Shown here piece after piece: positions 51,297-60,469 of a DNA stretch of 64,000 nt. This DNA is from an uncultured Lachnospiraceae bacterium. GTDB lineage: Bacteria; Bacillota; Clostridia; Lachnospirales; Lachnospiraceae. A program made the translations under genes and the position numbers. The stretch lies in assembly GCA_910588965.1 (NCBI GenBank), contig CAJUSO010000014.1:3730-67729 (forward strand). Reading direction: 5' to 3'. The notes beneath the pieces are model-generated. The model was given only the letters and a program-made list of their open reading frames with translations. It ran no database searches and had not been told where the DNA came from. Position 1 is the stretch's first letter, and each line of letters starts with the position of its first letter.

Positions 51297-54179
51297 TTAA
51301 TCTGTAAATCCATTCGTGCTGCTTCCGATTTCCTCTGCCTGGCCATTCAGCAAGGAAGCCTCATCCTCAAGCTTAAAATAGTATTTCATAATATTACCGG
51401 ACACTTCCGCCGCATTGGCTGAAGTATACCCATAGGCAATCCTGGTGGCAATGGCAATCTGGGGGTCTTCAAAGGGCGCATAGCCTACAAAAAGCGCATG
51501 GTTGGCCCTGGTCTCAATCTGCTGTGCCGTACCCGTCTTGCCGGCAAGGGTAATCGGCAAGTCTTTGAGGGAGGAATTGTTCTCCACCACCTGCCGCATC
51601 CCGATATGGATGGCGTCCCAGGAAGCATTGGATACTTCCGTAATCTTCCGTATAACCTCGGGCTTAAATTCCTTTACCACTTCCCCATCCGAAGTAGCCT
51701 CCTTATCCAAGAGGGTAAGTTTGTAGATATTGCCGCTGCTGGCTACTGCCGTCACATACCTGGCAATCTGCGTGGTGGTGAAGTTATGGTTGCTCTGCCC
51801 AATTGCCGAGGTAATCGGGTATTCATCCGCAATCTGCGGTTCATTCTCTGGTATCTCGATTCCAGTCTTCTCATCCAGCCCAAATAAAGCGGCATATTTC
51901 TGGATGGCAGCAATCCCTTTGCCTTCGTTATAAATCTCTCCCGAAGAACTCAGGCGGTATCCCATCTCATAGAAAAAATAGTTGCAGGAATGCCGGATAG
52001 CCTCCGAGATATTAATAGACCCATGGTTCCCGCCTGGGTAAATCCAGCATTTGGGCGGCGGCGTTATCGTATCATATAAGCCTTCCGTCTTAATCTCGTC
52101 CTTAATCCCAATCACGCCCTCCGTCAAAGCAGCGGCGGCAATAATAGGCTTAAAGGTGGAGCCAGGCGCCGTCCTCTGCTGGGTGGCGTTGTTATACTGG
52201 GGCAAGGATAAATCCTGCTGGAGGCTTGCAAAATATTCCGAATCCACAACATTCGCAAGCTTATTCGTATCATAGCCAGGATATGTCACGCAGGCCAGAA
52301 GTTCCCCCGTCTTTACATCTATCATCACGCAGCTGGCCGTACAGGGATCTAACGCCAGCTGGTCTGGCTTAATCTCCATATTCTTTATCTTCTCACGGAT
52401 AAAAGTGAATGCGCTGGATGTCCCGTTTTGGAGGTTTGCCACATCCTCCTGGTTCTCCTCAAGGACGCCCTGCTCAAACAGCAGCAGGCAAATCTGCGTG
52501 CCTGTCACTAATTCCTGCCGGATCATATATTTGTAAATCCGTTTGTTAAATTCCTGGTTTTCCTTAAGTTCTTCCGTAATATACAGGACCAGCGCATCAT
52601 ATATTTCCATGGAATCTGAATATTTTGATTCCGTATCAAATTTCGTAATGTCAATCCAATCCATGGAAATGGCCCGGCGCAGGTATTCAGACAGGCTTGC
52701 CCTATCCTCCTTCCAGGCTTTGTATACCTCATCCTCTGTATCCACCTTATCTGCCAGGAACACTTCCTTGGCCGTCAGCATGGAAAGGATGCTGCTCATA
52801 TACATCTGCTGTTCTTCGTCCAAATCACCGTAAGGCGTTGGGACCGGCGCGTCAAACTGCTGGCGCAGGCCTTGGATGACAGCGTCCCGTTTGCCCAAAA
52901 AGGCATTGTAGACCTGCCGTTCCACTTCCTTGGCGTCTTCTTTGCCAAAATGGCTGATATCGATGACATTATTATTGATCAGCGCATAATAAACATCATC
53001 AATTGGTATTTTAATATCAGAAGCCGTACCAGAACTGGTATCATACTCCTTGATATTCTCAATCTGGGCATAAACAATCCCCGCAAGCTCCTGCTCCAGC
53101 AGGCCATAGACCGCTTTCTGCAGGTCTGCATCAATGGAAAGATAAATGTCATTCCCAGATGTTGCGTCCTTCTTGTCAATGATTTCCGTTACCATGCCCA
53201 GGTTGTCCACATAAAAAGATTCCTTGCCCTTGGTTCCCTGGAGCTCCCGGTCCATGACCTGCTCTATCCCAGACTTGCCAATCACGTCGTTTAGGCTGTA
53301 ATTGTCATTCCCCTTGGACAATTCATCATATTCTGCCTGGGAAATCTGCCCCGTGTACCCAATAATATGGGAAAAATAGATACTGTCCTCATATTTCCGG
53401 ATACTGTCCTCCACAACATCCACGCCTTGTAAGATATCGGAATTTTCCTTGACCATGGCCACTGTTTCTTCACTGACATCCTGCGCGACCGTAGTCAGCA
53501 CATATTTCTGGAAGCTGTTCTGGGAAATAGCATAGCGCAGGAACATAATTTTATAGGCTTCCTCAGGCGTATAAAGATCATATTCCTCCTTGCCTTCATA
53601 TTCCTTCCCTTCCACATGGATGCCGAACTTATCCTCCAGGTATTCCATAACCTGCCCCGCGCTTGCCTTGCCCTCATCGTACCCTAATTCTTTATTGTAT
53701 TTCAGCTCGTCTGTCTTCTTATGCCCATAAACGTCCGCCAGGAACCGCTCCAAAGCCTTCCCGGACACAGTAAAGCTATATTTCCCCTCCGTGTCCTCCT
53801 GGATACTGAAGCTGTTGGAAACCTCATCGCCTTTGCCCTCAATCATATGGACAAGCGTATTCAGTTCCTGGTTCATCAGCCTGTTTTTCTCCTTTGTGCT
53901 CTCATAAACGCCGTTATCCTCTATGGTGATGGAATAGGACAGTTCATTATAGGCCAGAAGCTTCCCATTACGGTCATATATACTGCCCCGCGTCCCGGAA
54001 GTGATGCGTTCCTTCTGGATGAGAAGGGTGTAATTGTCCAGGTATTCCTCCCCGTTGACCACTTGGAGGATAAAAATACGCTGCAGCAGTATGGAAAAAA
54101 GCAGGATAATGACGACGCACAGCACAAAGAGCCTGGCTTCCAATATTCTCTTAGGGATACTCTTGATAAACTCAAACAA
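51297..54179 (-). CDS. mrdA: penicillin-binding protein 2 (transpeptidase)
   Basis: 960 aa. One N-terminal transmembrane segment, a dimerisation domain with a long insertion (about residues 210-600), and the transpeptidase domain with S-x-x-K in APGSTFKP near 675, S-x-N in RHSCNYFF and K-T-G in AGKTGTAQ. It cross-links peptidoglycan during elongation with RodA. It is longer than E. coli PBP2 (633 aa), as is usual in Clostridia. AAAAGGAG suggests a TTG start at 54179 (11-nt spacing); TTG 54203 is an alternative. Its 5' end overlaps mreD. Confidence 0.92.
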   Translation of the reverse strand: MFEFIKSIPKRILEARLFVLCVVIILLFSILLQRIFILQVVNGEEYLDNYTLLIQKERITSGTRGSIYDRNGKLLAYNELSYSITIEDNGVYESTKEKNRLMNQELNTLVHMIEGKGDEVSNSFSIQEDTEGKYSFTVSGKALERFLADVYGHKKTDELKYNKELGYDEGKASAGQVMEYLEDKFGIHVEGKEYEGKEEYDLYTPEEAYKIMFLRYAISQNSFQKYVLTTVAQDVSEETVAMVKENSDILQGVDVVEDSIRKYEDSIYFSHIIGYTGQISQAEYDELSKGNDNYSLNDVIGKSGIEQVMDRELQGTKGKESFYVDNLGMVTEIIDKKDATSGNDIYLSIDADLQKAVYGLLEQELAGIVYAQIENIKEYDTSSGTASDIKIPIDDVYYALINNNVIDISHFGKEDAKEVERQVYNAFLGKRDAVIQGLRQQFDAPVPTPYGDLDEEQQMYMSSILSMLTAKEVFLADKVDTEDEVYKAWKEDRASLSEYLRRAISMDWIDITKFDTESKYSDSMEIYDALVLYITEELKENQEFNKRIYKYMIRQELVTGTQICLLLFEQGVLEENQEDVANLQNGTSSAFTFIREKIKNMEIKPDQLALDPCTASCVMIDVKTGELLACVTYPGYDTNKLANVVDSEYFASLQQDLSLPQYNNATQQRTAPGSTFKPIIAAAALTEGVIGIKDEIKTEGLYDTITPPPKCWIYPGGNHGSINISEAIRHSCNYFFYEMGYRLSSSGEIYNEGKGIAAIQKYAALFGLDEKTGIEIPENEPQIADEYPITSAIGQSNHNFTTTQIARYVTAVASSGNIYKLTLLDKEATSDGEVVKEFKPEVIRKITEVSNASWDAIHIGMRQVVENNSSLKDLPITLAGKTGTAQQIETRANHALFVGYAPFEDPQIAIATRIAYGYTSANAAEVSGNIMKYYFKLEDEASLLNGQAEEIGSSTNGFTD

Positions 54180-54690
54180 ATTTGCTAGCACTCCTTTTCT
54201 CAATCATTTCCAGATTTTGGTTTATTTTCAGGATGATAAAATACAAGATGATGGCCACAAGAATCGTGTACACTAACTCTGGCAGCATGATATGCAGCAA
54301 ATAATAGGTGAACTGCAGCTTGCCGCGCAGGAGGAATAAAAACAAGTATACCAACATACTGTAGGAAAAATCACTCGCAGCTATGAGCACCAGGGGGAGC
54401 TTAATGTCGTCTGGGAAAAACCACTTGCGGAAAAACCCGTTGACATAGCCGATATAGGCATAAATCAGGGCATAAAACCCGATTACGCTGCCATAAAAGA
54501 TATCCAGCAAAAGCCCGCTGAAAAACCCAATCCACATCCCTTCTTTCCTGCCCCTCATAAACCCAAAGGAGGAAGCCACTGCAACTAACAGGTTAGGCGA
54601 AATAGAGGCAATGGCCAGAGCCTGGAATAAGGTGCACTGCAGCAGGAAACATACGGCAATAATCAAAAATACATATAATTTGCGTCTCAT
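54172..54690 (-). CDS. mreD: rod shape-determining protein MreD
   Basis: 172 aa with five or six hydrophobic segments. The pattern ISPNLLVAVASSFGFMRGRKEGMWIGFFSGLLLDIFYG (two motifs) is typical of Gram-positive MreD. It links MreC and PBP2/RodA at the membrane. ATG 54690 has AAGGAG 12 nt upstream, a slightly long spacer. The 3' end overlaps the PBP2 gene start. Confidence 0.88.
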   Translation of the reverse strand: MRRKLYVFLIIAVCFLLQCTLFQALAIASISPNLLVAVASSFGFMRGRKEGMWIGFFSGLLLDIFYGSVIGFYALIYAYIGYVNGFFRKWFFPDDIKLPLVLIAASDFSYSMLVYLFLFLLRGKLQFTYYLLHIMLPELVYTILVAIILYFIILKINQNLEMIEKRSASKFV

Positions 54691-54758
54691 AATGATTCTG
54701 TGCTCCTTCTGTAGATTCTGCGCCGATTTGTAACTGCATGGCATCCTTTGCGCAAGCA

Positions 54759-55616
54759 TCAGTCTTCCAATGCTGCCTTTTTGTCTAATATCACCAGCAC
54801 CTCCTGGAGATGCTGGAAATCCACCGCCGGGGTGACCGTGCCGGAATAAGTCAGGTTATTGGCATCCCGCTCAATCGTGCTCACATAGCCAACCAAAATG
54901 CCCGCCAGGTATTTGTCGCTGATATGGGAAGTCACAATCTGCTCCCCCACGCCCACTGCCCCATCCTCACATTTCAGGCTGGAAAACTCGATGACCTGCC
55001 CGTCGTTCATGGTAGCCAGGTTCCCGCTGACAATGCAGCGGTCCGCTGTGGACAGGGACATCCCGCTGACATTGCTGGCATCGTCAATGATGGACCGGAC
55101 TTTTGCGTAATTGGCCCCTGTGTCAATCACAATGCCCACCAGCCCGCTCCCGGCAATCACATTCATATCTTTCTCTATGCCGTCTTTTGCCCCTTTATCA
55201 ATCAGGAACGTATTGAACCAGTTCCCGCCGTCGCTTCCGATCACCCGCGCAGCGACCTTCTCATAGCTGGGGTATTTCTGGTCCAGCTCCATCAGTTCCC
55301 TTAAATTGTCCAGCTCATACCGCTCCAATTTAATCGTGTTCATATCCTGGGTCAGCTTGTCCACTTCCGCCTGCAGTTCTTTATTTTCCTGCATCACGTC
55401 CCGCAGGGACTTTAAATCGTCTGCCCGTGAGGCAATCCATGACCCAACCGTATTAATGCCCTTCTGCATAGGGACGAACACATACCCTGCAACCGTGTTC
55501 AAAGGCCCGCCAGACAGGTTCAGCGTAAAGCTTATGAACATCACCAGGACACAGAAGCCCGTCAGGAGAAGGAGCGTATATCTTGTTGGTATTGAACGTT
55601 TTGATCTGCGTTTCAT
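54759..55616 (-). CDS. mreC: rod shape-determining protein MreC
   Basis: 285 aa. A basic start, one transmembrane segment (about 14-32), a coiled coil (about 66-115: ENKELQAEVDKLTQDM) and the beta-domains (ARVIGSDGGNWFNTFLIDKG, GLVGIV). It is an extracytoplasmic scaffold of the elongation complex. It follows mreB by 15 nt. Confidence 0.95.
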   Translation of the reverse strand: MKRRSKRSIPTRYTLLLLTGFCVLVMFISFTLNLSGGPLNTVAGYVFVPMQKGINTVGSWIASRADDLKSLRDVMQENKELQAEVDKLTQDMNTIKLERYELDNLRELMELDQKYPSYEKVAARVIGSDGGNWFNTFLIDKGAKDGIEKDMNVIAGSGLVGIVIDTGANYAKVRSIIDDASNVSGMSLSTADRCIVSGNLATMNDGQVIEFSSLKCEDGAVGVGEQIVTSHISDKYLAGILVGYVSTIERDANNLTYSGTVTPAVDFQHLQEVLVILDKKAALED

Positions 55617-55631
55617 AACTATTTACTACCT

Positions 55632-56651
55632 TTAACTATAAATTCTGTCTTTCATGCTGAACGCAAGCCTGCTGAATTTGTCATCGGATACGATTTTATT
55701 CAGTCCCCTGACGGCGCTTTCTTCAGGCAGTTCGCATGTGTTTACCTGGATATTTGTAATATTGGAAAACAGCTGGTCCAGCTTGCGTATTTTGGAGGAG
55801 CCGCCTGTAATATAAATGCCGGAATGGATGATATCCCTTGCCAGCTCGGGAGGGGTTTTCTCCAAAATCATCTTAATGGAATTGCAGATGGTACTCAGGC
55901 TGTCCTTAATGGCTTCATAGACCACATCTGAAGTGACCTCCATCTCAATGGGCAGTCCGCTTACGACATCGCGCCCTACGATTACGGCGCTTTGAGCCTC
56001 CTCTTCCGGAAGTGCACAGCCCAGTTCCTCTTTCAGGTACATAGCCGTCTTCTGGCCAATTACCAGGCTGAATGTCCGTTTCAGGTGGTTGATAATCACC
56101 TCGTCAATCCGCTTCCCGCCAAAATGGAGCAAGTCGCTAAGCACCAGGCCTCCCAAGGAAATCACGGAAATCTCCGTGGTATCCGCCCCGATATTCACAA
56201 TCATAAAACCCGTAGGGGAATTGACGTCTAAATCCAGCCCAGCCGCATCTGCAATAGGCTTCTCACAAAGGAGCACGCTCTTGGGCTTGAACTTGCTCTT
56301 GTAAAACAAGTCAAAAAAGGCCTTCTTCTCCACCTCAGTAATATCGGTGGGCACTGCTACAATAAATTCAGAACCTTTGATATGGCTTTTGATATGCTTC
56401 TCAAAAACCTTCCCTATCATATTCTGCATGTTGTTATAATCTGCAATAACGCCATTGACCACAGGGAAAGAGACCTGGATGGCGTCCGGGGCTTTCTCAT
56501 ACATGGCATAGGCATCGTCCCCAAACGCATAGAGCTGGTTCTTGCCTACCGTTGCAATGGTGTTCTTCTCATTAATCACCTTGCCGGTGGATTTGCAGTA
56601 TATTTTTAAATTGAAGGTTCCTAAATCAATTCCATAAACATTTGATGACAT
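55632..56651 (-). CDS. mreB: actin-like protein MreB
   Basis: 339 aa. Actin-type ATPase motifs: YGIDLGTFNLKIY (phosphate 1), VNIGADTTEISVIS (phosphate 2) and IYITGGSSKIRKL (adenosine). It forms membrane filaments that guide wall synthesis. The sequence is more divergent than the standard MreB (DLGTAN replaced by DLGTFN), as is common in Lachnospiraceae. AAAGGA precedes the ATG. Confidence 0.92.
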   Translation of the reverse strand: MSSNVYGIDLGTFNLKIYCKSTGKVINEKNTIATVGKNQLYAFGDDAYAMYEKAPDAIQVSFPVVNGVIADYNNMQNMIGKVFEKHIKSHIKGSEFIVAVPTDITEVEKKAFFDLFYKSKFKPKSVLLCEKPIADAAGLDLDVNSPTGFMIVNIGADTTEISVISLGGLVLSDLLHFGGKRIDEVIINHLKRTFSLVIGQKTAMYLKEELGCALPEEEAQSAVIVGRDVVSGLPIEMEVTSDVVYEAIKDSLSTICNSIKMILEKTPPELARDIIHSGIYITGGSSKIRKLDQLFSNITNIQVNTCELPEESAVRGLNKIVSDDKFSRLAFSMKDRIYS

Positions 56652-56668
56652 AATCTACGTTCCTTTCC

Positions 56669-57361
56669 TCAGCCTAAAAGGCCATTTTCCCGAAAGCTCA
56701 TATACCGGTTATCCCCAATAATGATATGGTCTGCCAGGGCAATCCCCAGCAGGGCGCCGCATTCCTTGACCCGCTGGGTCACCTGCCCGTCCGCCTCACT
56801 GGGGGAAGGGTCGCCGCTCGGGTGGTTATGCAAAAGCACGATATGCACTGCCTGGTATTCAAGCGCTTTGATAAAGACTTCCCTTGGAGACACCAAGGAA
56901 CTGTTCACCGTGCCTACAGAGATAACAGTATCCCCTAAGAGGACGCTTTTGGAGTCAAACATGGCCAATAGGAGCTGCTCTTTGGGCTCATGGCGCAGGG
57001 CCTCCATGTAGTAGGCGGCTATGCTGCCAGGGTCGTTCAGCTTAACATCCCGAAAACGGCTGGTCTTGGCGATGCGGCTGGTAAGCTCTGCAATGCACTT
57101 CAGCTGCGCCGCCTTTACCTGGCCGATGCCAGGGATACGCTGCATTTCCTCGGGCGGCATGGTGAACAGGTTCAGCAGGTTCTTATCACGCTGGGCAAGG
57201 AATAGCTGGGCAAGCTGCAGCGCCGTAACCTCCTTGGTGCCGCTCCGGAGGATGACGGCAAGGAGTTCCGCATCGGAGAGAGCCTGTGCGCCATAGCGGG
57301 CGCATTTCTCGACAGGCTGCTCGGATTCGGGGAGTTGCTTCATGGTTATGTGTGTATTCAT
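56669..57361 (-). CDS. radC: RadC family JAB-domain protein
   Basis: 230 aa. A helix-hairpin-helix (IPGIGQVKAAQL) and the JAMM metal motif HNHPSGDPSPSEAD identify RadC. Despite the name, a DNA-repair role is not proven; the JAB domain suggests a protease-like fold. ATG 57361 is my choice; an internal ATG lies 18 nt downstream and an in-frame TTG about 30 nt upstream. It is the first gene of the mre-min block, 17 nt before mreB. Confidence 0.9.
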   Translation of the reverse strand: MNTHITMKQLPESEQPVEKCARYGAQALSDAELLAVILRSGTKEVTALQLAQLFLAQRDKNLLNLFTMPPEEMQRIPGIGQVKAAQLKCIAELTSRIAKTSRFRDVKLNDPGSIAAYYMEALRHEPKEQLLLAMFDSKSVLLGDTVISVGTVNSSLVSPREVFIKALEYQAVHIVLLHNHPSGDPSPSEADGQVTQRVKECGALLGIALADHIIIGDNRYMSFRENGLLG

Positions 57362-57411
57362 ATATAATTTTGGTAACTCTCTCAAAAGCAAAGTAAAAAG
57401 TTTTACGTTTT

Positions 57412-57440
57412 ATTTTAGCATATAAAAAAGCCTATGTATA
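57412..57440 (-). promoter_or_regulatory. promoter of the radC-mre-min block
   Basis: Minus-strand TATACA (57440-57435), 17 nt, TAAAAT (57417-57412), in an AT-rich stretch. Confidence 0.5.
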
Positions 57441-57554
57441 CTAAAATTTTGTTAAAATTTCATAAATATTCTTATTTTGGGGGAAAATGGGAAGAAGAAT
57501 CATGGAATTTCCCGCTGTTCCCTTCTATTACATCCACCATGTCATGTTCATTGC

Positions 57555-58034
57555 CTATGTACCTATGTCTTCCAAGGTAAATGGCAGGGCCTTCTTTAAC
57601 CCATCCAGGGAAACCTCTACCTGGCAGCCTATTTTCCCGCCGCTGAAAATAATCGTGCCAAATCCCTGGGCAGATTGTGCAATGACCGTGGGGAACTGTT
57701 TCTTCATGCCGATAGGGGAACATCCGCCGTGGACATACCCTGTCAGGGGCAGCAAATCTTTGGATTTGACCATGCTGATGCTCTTCTCCCCCACAGATTT
57801 CGCAGCTTTCTTTAAATCCAGCTCCTTTTGGACAGGAAGCAAAAATACATAGTTTGCCTTGGAATGCCCAACCGTTACCAGTGTCTTGAATACCTGCGCC
57901 GGGTCTTGGCCTAGGACGGCGGCAACGTCTGTGCCGCTAACGGCGCCAGTATCTGCATAATCATAGCTTTTATAGCTTATTTTCTTTTGTTCCAATATCC
58001 TCATCACATTTGTCTTTTCTATATTCTTTTTCAT
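57555..58034 (-). CDS. ybaK: Cys-tRNA(Pro)/Cys-tRNA deacylase YbaK
   Basis: 159 aa. The YbaK/INS-domain pattern is clear: GAVSGTDVAAVLGQDPAQVFKTLV, NYVFLLPVQKELDLKKAAK, MVKSKDLLPLTGYVHGGCSPIGM (read as adjoining motifs). It hydrolyses mischarged Cys-tRNA-Pro, a free-standing editing enzyme. The start is ATG 58034 with AAAGGAGG upstream. It is separate from the mre block. Confidence 0.92.
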   Translation of the reverse strand: MKKNIEKTNVMRILEQKKISYKSYDYADTGAVSGTDVAAVLGQDPAQVFKTLVTVGHSKANYVFLLPVQKELDLKKAAKSVGEKSISMVKSKDLLPLTGYVHGGCSPIGMKKQFPTVIAQSAQGFGTIIFSGGKIGCQVEVSLDGLKKALPFTLEDIGT

Positions 58035-58209
58035 CCTGCCCTCCTTTAGGCTTGCTTTGGTGCGGAAAACAGCTGTTCTTTCCAATCCGATAACCTTATT
58101 ATAAAGCAGGCCCTTATATTTTTCAACATCCCGCCCGAAATTACCAGGGCAGCAACGTGAAATGTATGAAAACTTATTCCATTCTCCGAAATGGAGGGAA
58201 CCGTCCTAT

Positions 58210-58498
58210 ATGAAAAAATTTGAGAATTATGCCTCTAACTTAAGGGTGCTTGAAAAAGCCAACCAGGAAGTATTGGACAATACATTTATTATCAGCGGGA
58301 TTATTAATAAATTTGCTATTCCGTTTGGACTAGGATGGAAAGTATTAAAAAAATTACTATCCTATGAGGGCAGCGCCGCCTCTTCTATCGGATCCCCTAG
58401 GAGCATTATTAAGGAAGCCTACGCAGTATATCCCTGAATTTGCCAAATTAGAGAAGGCGCTGATAAAATATTACGGCGCCACCCTAGATACATTATAA
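58210..58498 (+). pseudogene. degraded HI0074-like (HEPN) nucleotidyltransferase partner gene
   Basis: From ATG 58210, MKKFENYASNLRVL, then FAIPFGLGWKVLKKLLSYEG and GSPRSIIKEAYA match the N-terminal half of HI0074-type proteins (nucleotidyltransferase substrate-binding, HEPN superfamily). After AVY the frame stops. In the +1 frame the sequence resumes as YIPEFAKLEKAL...YYG and ends at 58498, like the family's C-terminus. About 40 middle codons, including the R-N-x-x-x-H motif, appear deleted. No partner nucleotidyltransferase is adjacent. Confidence 0.7.
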
Positions 58499-58544
58499 AG
58501 ATTCCCGGCCATGCCATCCTTCGTCAAACCTCCCAATTTCCCTC

Positions 58545-58573
58545 TTGCATTCTCCTTTCTTTTCCGTTAAAAT
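58545..58573 (+). promoter_or_regulatory. promoter of the hydrogenase locus
   Basis: TTGCAT (58545-58550), 17 nt, TAAAAT (58568-58573), followed by an AT-rich leader of about 55 nt. Confidence 0.55.
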
Positions 58574-58636
58574 AAATAACAAGTTTTTTTATTCTAAGCA
58601 TTTTTTATCAATCCATACATTATTTAGGAGAAAACG

Positions 58637-60469
58637 ATGAGCAGATTATCAGTAATTTCCACCGACAAAGTAAATTCCACTACGGAAAAGCTCATGAAGG
58701 AATTTACCCAGCGCATTATTGCGAACCCGCCAGGGGTCTGCCCTGTGGACATGCAGCTGGCATTCTTAAAGGTATGCCATGCGCAGACCTGCGGGAAGTG
58801 CGTCCCCTGCCGGACTGGCCTTGGGATTTTAGAAGAGCTTTTAGAAAGCGTATTAGATAATACCGCCACGATGGAAACCCTGGGACTAATCGAGCATGCG
58901 GCTACAAATATCAAAAATTCCGCCGACTGTGCCATTGGCTTTGAGTCTGCCCGCATGGTACTGGCAGGGCTGGAAGGATTCAAGGAGGATTACCTTTCCC
59001 ATGTCAAGAAGCACCAATGCACCGGGACCTTTGAGCAGCCTATCCCCTGTGTGACGCTCTGCCCTGCAAATGTGGATATCCCAGGCTACATTGCCTTGGC
59101 CGGGGAGGGGCGCTGCGAAGACGCCGTGCGCTTAATCCGCAAGGACAACCCCTTCCCTACCGCCTGCGCTCTGATTTGCGAGCATCCCTGTGAGGCAAGG
59201 TGCCGCCGGAATATGATTGACGATTCCATCAATATCCGCGGCATCAAGCATTATGTCATGGACAAGGCCCGCGCCGGAGAAGTGCCGGTTCCGGCCAGCG
59301 CAACTCCTACGGGCAGGAAGGTAGCCATTATCGGCGGCGGCCCTTCCGGCCTGACAGCAGCTTATTTCCTGCAGCTTATGGGGCACCAGGCCACCGTCTA
59401 TGAAGAAAAAGCACAGTTGGGCGGCATGCTGCGCTATGGCATCCCCAACTACCGTTTCCCTAGGGAACGCTTAGATGAGGATATCAACGCCATCCTTTCC
59501 ACAGGTGTGGAAGTGAACTTAAATACCCCGATTGGCACAGATGAATTAGAGGAAATCAACCGTAATTACGATGCCATCTATATCGCCATCGGCGCCCATG
59601 CAGAAAAACGGCTGGGCTTAGAAGGCGAGGACAGCCAGCACGTGGTGTCTGCTGTGGAGATGCTGCGGGAGATTGGGGATGGGAAATACCCTGATTTCAC
59701 CGGGAAGCGTGTTATCGTGGTGGGCGGCGGCAACGTGGCCATGGACTGTGCCAGGACGGCTATCCGCTCCAACGCCAAGACCGTCAGCATCGTCTACCGC
59801 AGGCGCAAAGAGGATATGACAGCCCTCCCGGCAGAGGTCGAAGGGGCAATCGCAGAAGGGATTGAGCTTTTAACCCTCAAAGCCCCCCTGCGCATCGAGA
59901 CGGATGAGGAAGGCAAAGCCCGCGCCCTGTGGGTCCAGCCCCAGATTATCGGCCAGGTAAGGGGCGGCAGGCCATCCCCGCGCAAGGCGGACAAGCCAGA
60001 AGAACGGTTAGAATGTGATATAATCCTGATGGCAGTCGGGCAGGACATCATTTCCAAGCCATTCGCCCAAGCCGGGATTGCCACAAACCGGAGCCGGCTG
60101 CAGGCAGATGACTCCGGCGCATTAAACCGGGTAGGCATGTACGCCGGCGGGGACTGTGTGTCAGGGCCGGCTACCGTAATTAAGGCCATTGCAGCAGGGA
60201 AGGTGGCCGCTGCGAACATTGATGATTTCTTGGGCTTTTGCCATATGGTTTCCGTTGACGTGGATATCCCTGAGCCATTGCTGAATGACAAAATCCCCTG
60301 CGGCCGGGTAAACCTGGGGGAAAAGGAATCCTGGGCCAGGAAGGACAACTTCGAAGGCATTGAGTATACCATGAGCGATGAAGAAGCCTACCAGGAAGCA
60401 AGCCGCTGCCTGCGGTGTGACCGCCATGGATGCGGCGTTTTGAGAGGAGGGAGGCAAGACAGATGGTAA
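58637..60469 (+). CDS. GltD-like flavoprotein with NuoF-type Fe-S domain (hydrogenase partner)
   Basis: 610 aa. Residues about 30-120 match the C-terminal iron-sulfur domain of NuoF/HydB (CGKCVPCRTG, C52/C55/C58, and C98). From about 130 on it is GltD-like: N-terminal cluster cysteines (PCVTLCPANVDIPGY; C187-type CEARC), FAD site IIGGGPSGLTAA (231-242), NAD(P) site VVGGGNVAMDCARTA (361-375) with RRR at 388-390 that could bind the NADPH phosphate. The FMN/NADH part of NuoF is absent. It overlaps the hydrogenase gene by 7 nt. Probably the NADPH-linked electron carrier subunit; the name of its exact reaction is open. Confidence 0.82.
   Translation: MSRLSVISTDKVNSTTEKLMKEFTQRIIANPPGVCPVDMQLAFLKVCHAQTCGKCVPCRTGLGILEELLESVLDNTATMETLGLIEHAATNIKNSADCAIGFESARMVLAGLEGFKEDYLSHVKKHQCTGTFEQPIPCVTLCPANVDIPGYIALAGEGRCEDAVRLIRKDNPFPTACALICEHPCEARCRRNMIDDSINIRGIKHYVMDKARAGEVPVPASATPTGRKVAIIGGGPSGLTAAYFLQLMGHQATVYEEKAQLGGMLRYGIPNYRFPRERLDEDINAILSTGVEVNLNTPIGTDELEEINRNYDAIYIAIGAHAEKRLGLEGEDSQHVVSAVEMLREIGDGKYPDFTGKRVIVVGGGNVAMDCARTAIRSNAKTVSIVYRRRKEDMTALPAEVEGAIAEGIELLTLKAPLRIETDEEGKARALWVQPQIIGQVRGGRPSPRKADKPEERLECDIILMAVGQDIISKPFAQAGIATNRSRLQADDSGALNRVGMYAGGDCVSGPATVIKAIAAGKVAAANIDDFLGFCHMVSVDVDIPEPLLNDKIPCGRVNLGEKESWARKDNFEGIEYTMSDEEAYQEASRCLRCDRHGCGVLRGGRQDRW

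Noticed and set aside
58162..58209. Upstream extension of the HI0074-like frame
   Set aside because: The family begins at MKKFENY; the 16 codons before have no match and the GGAGGG site lies within them.
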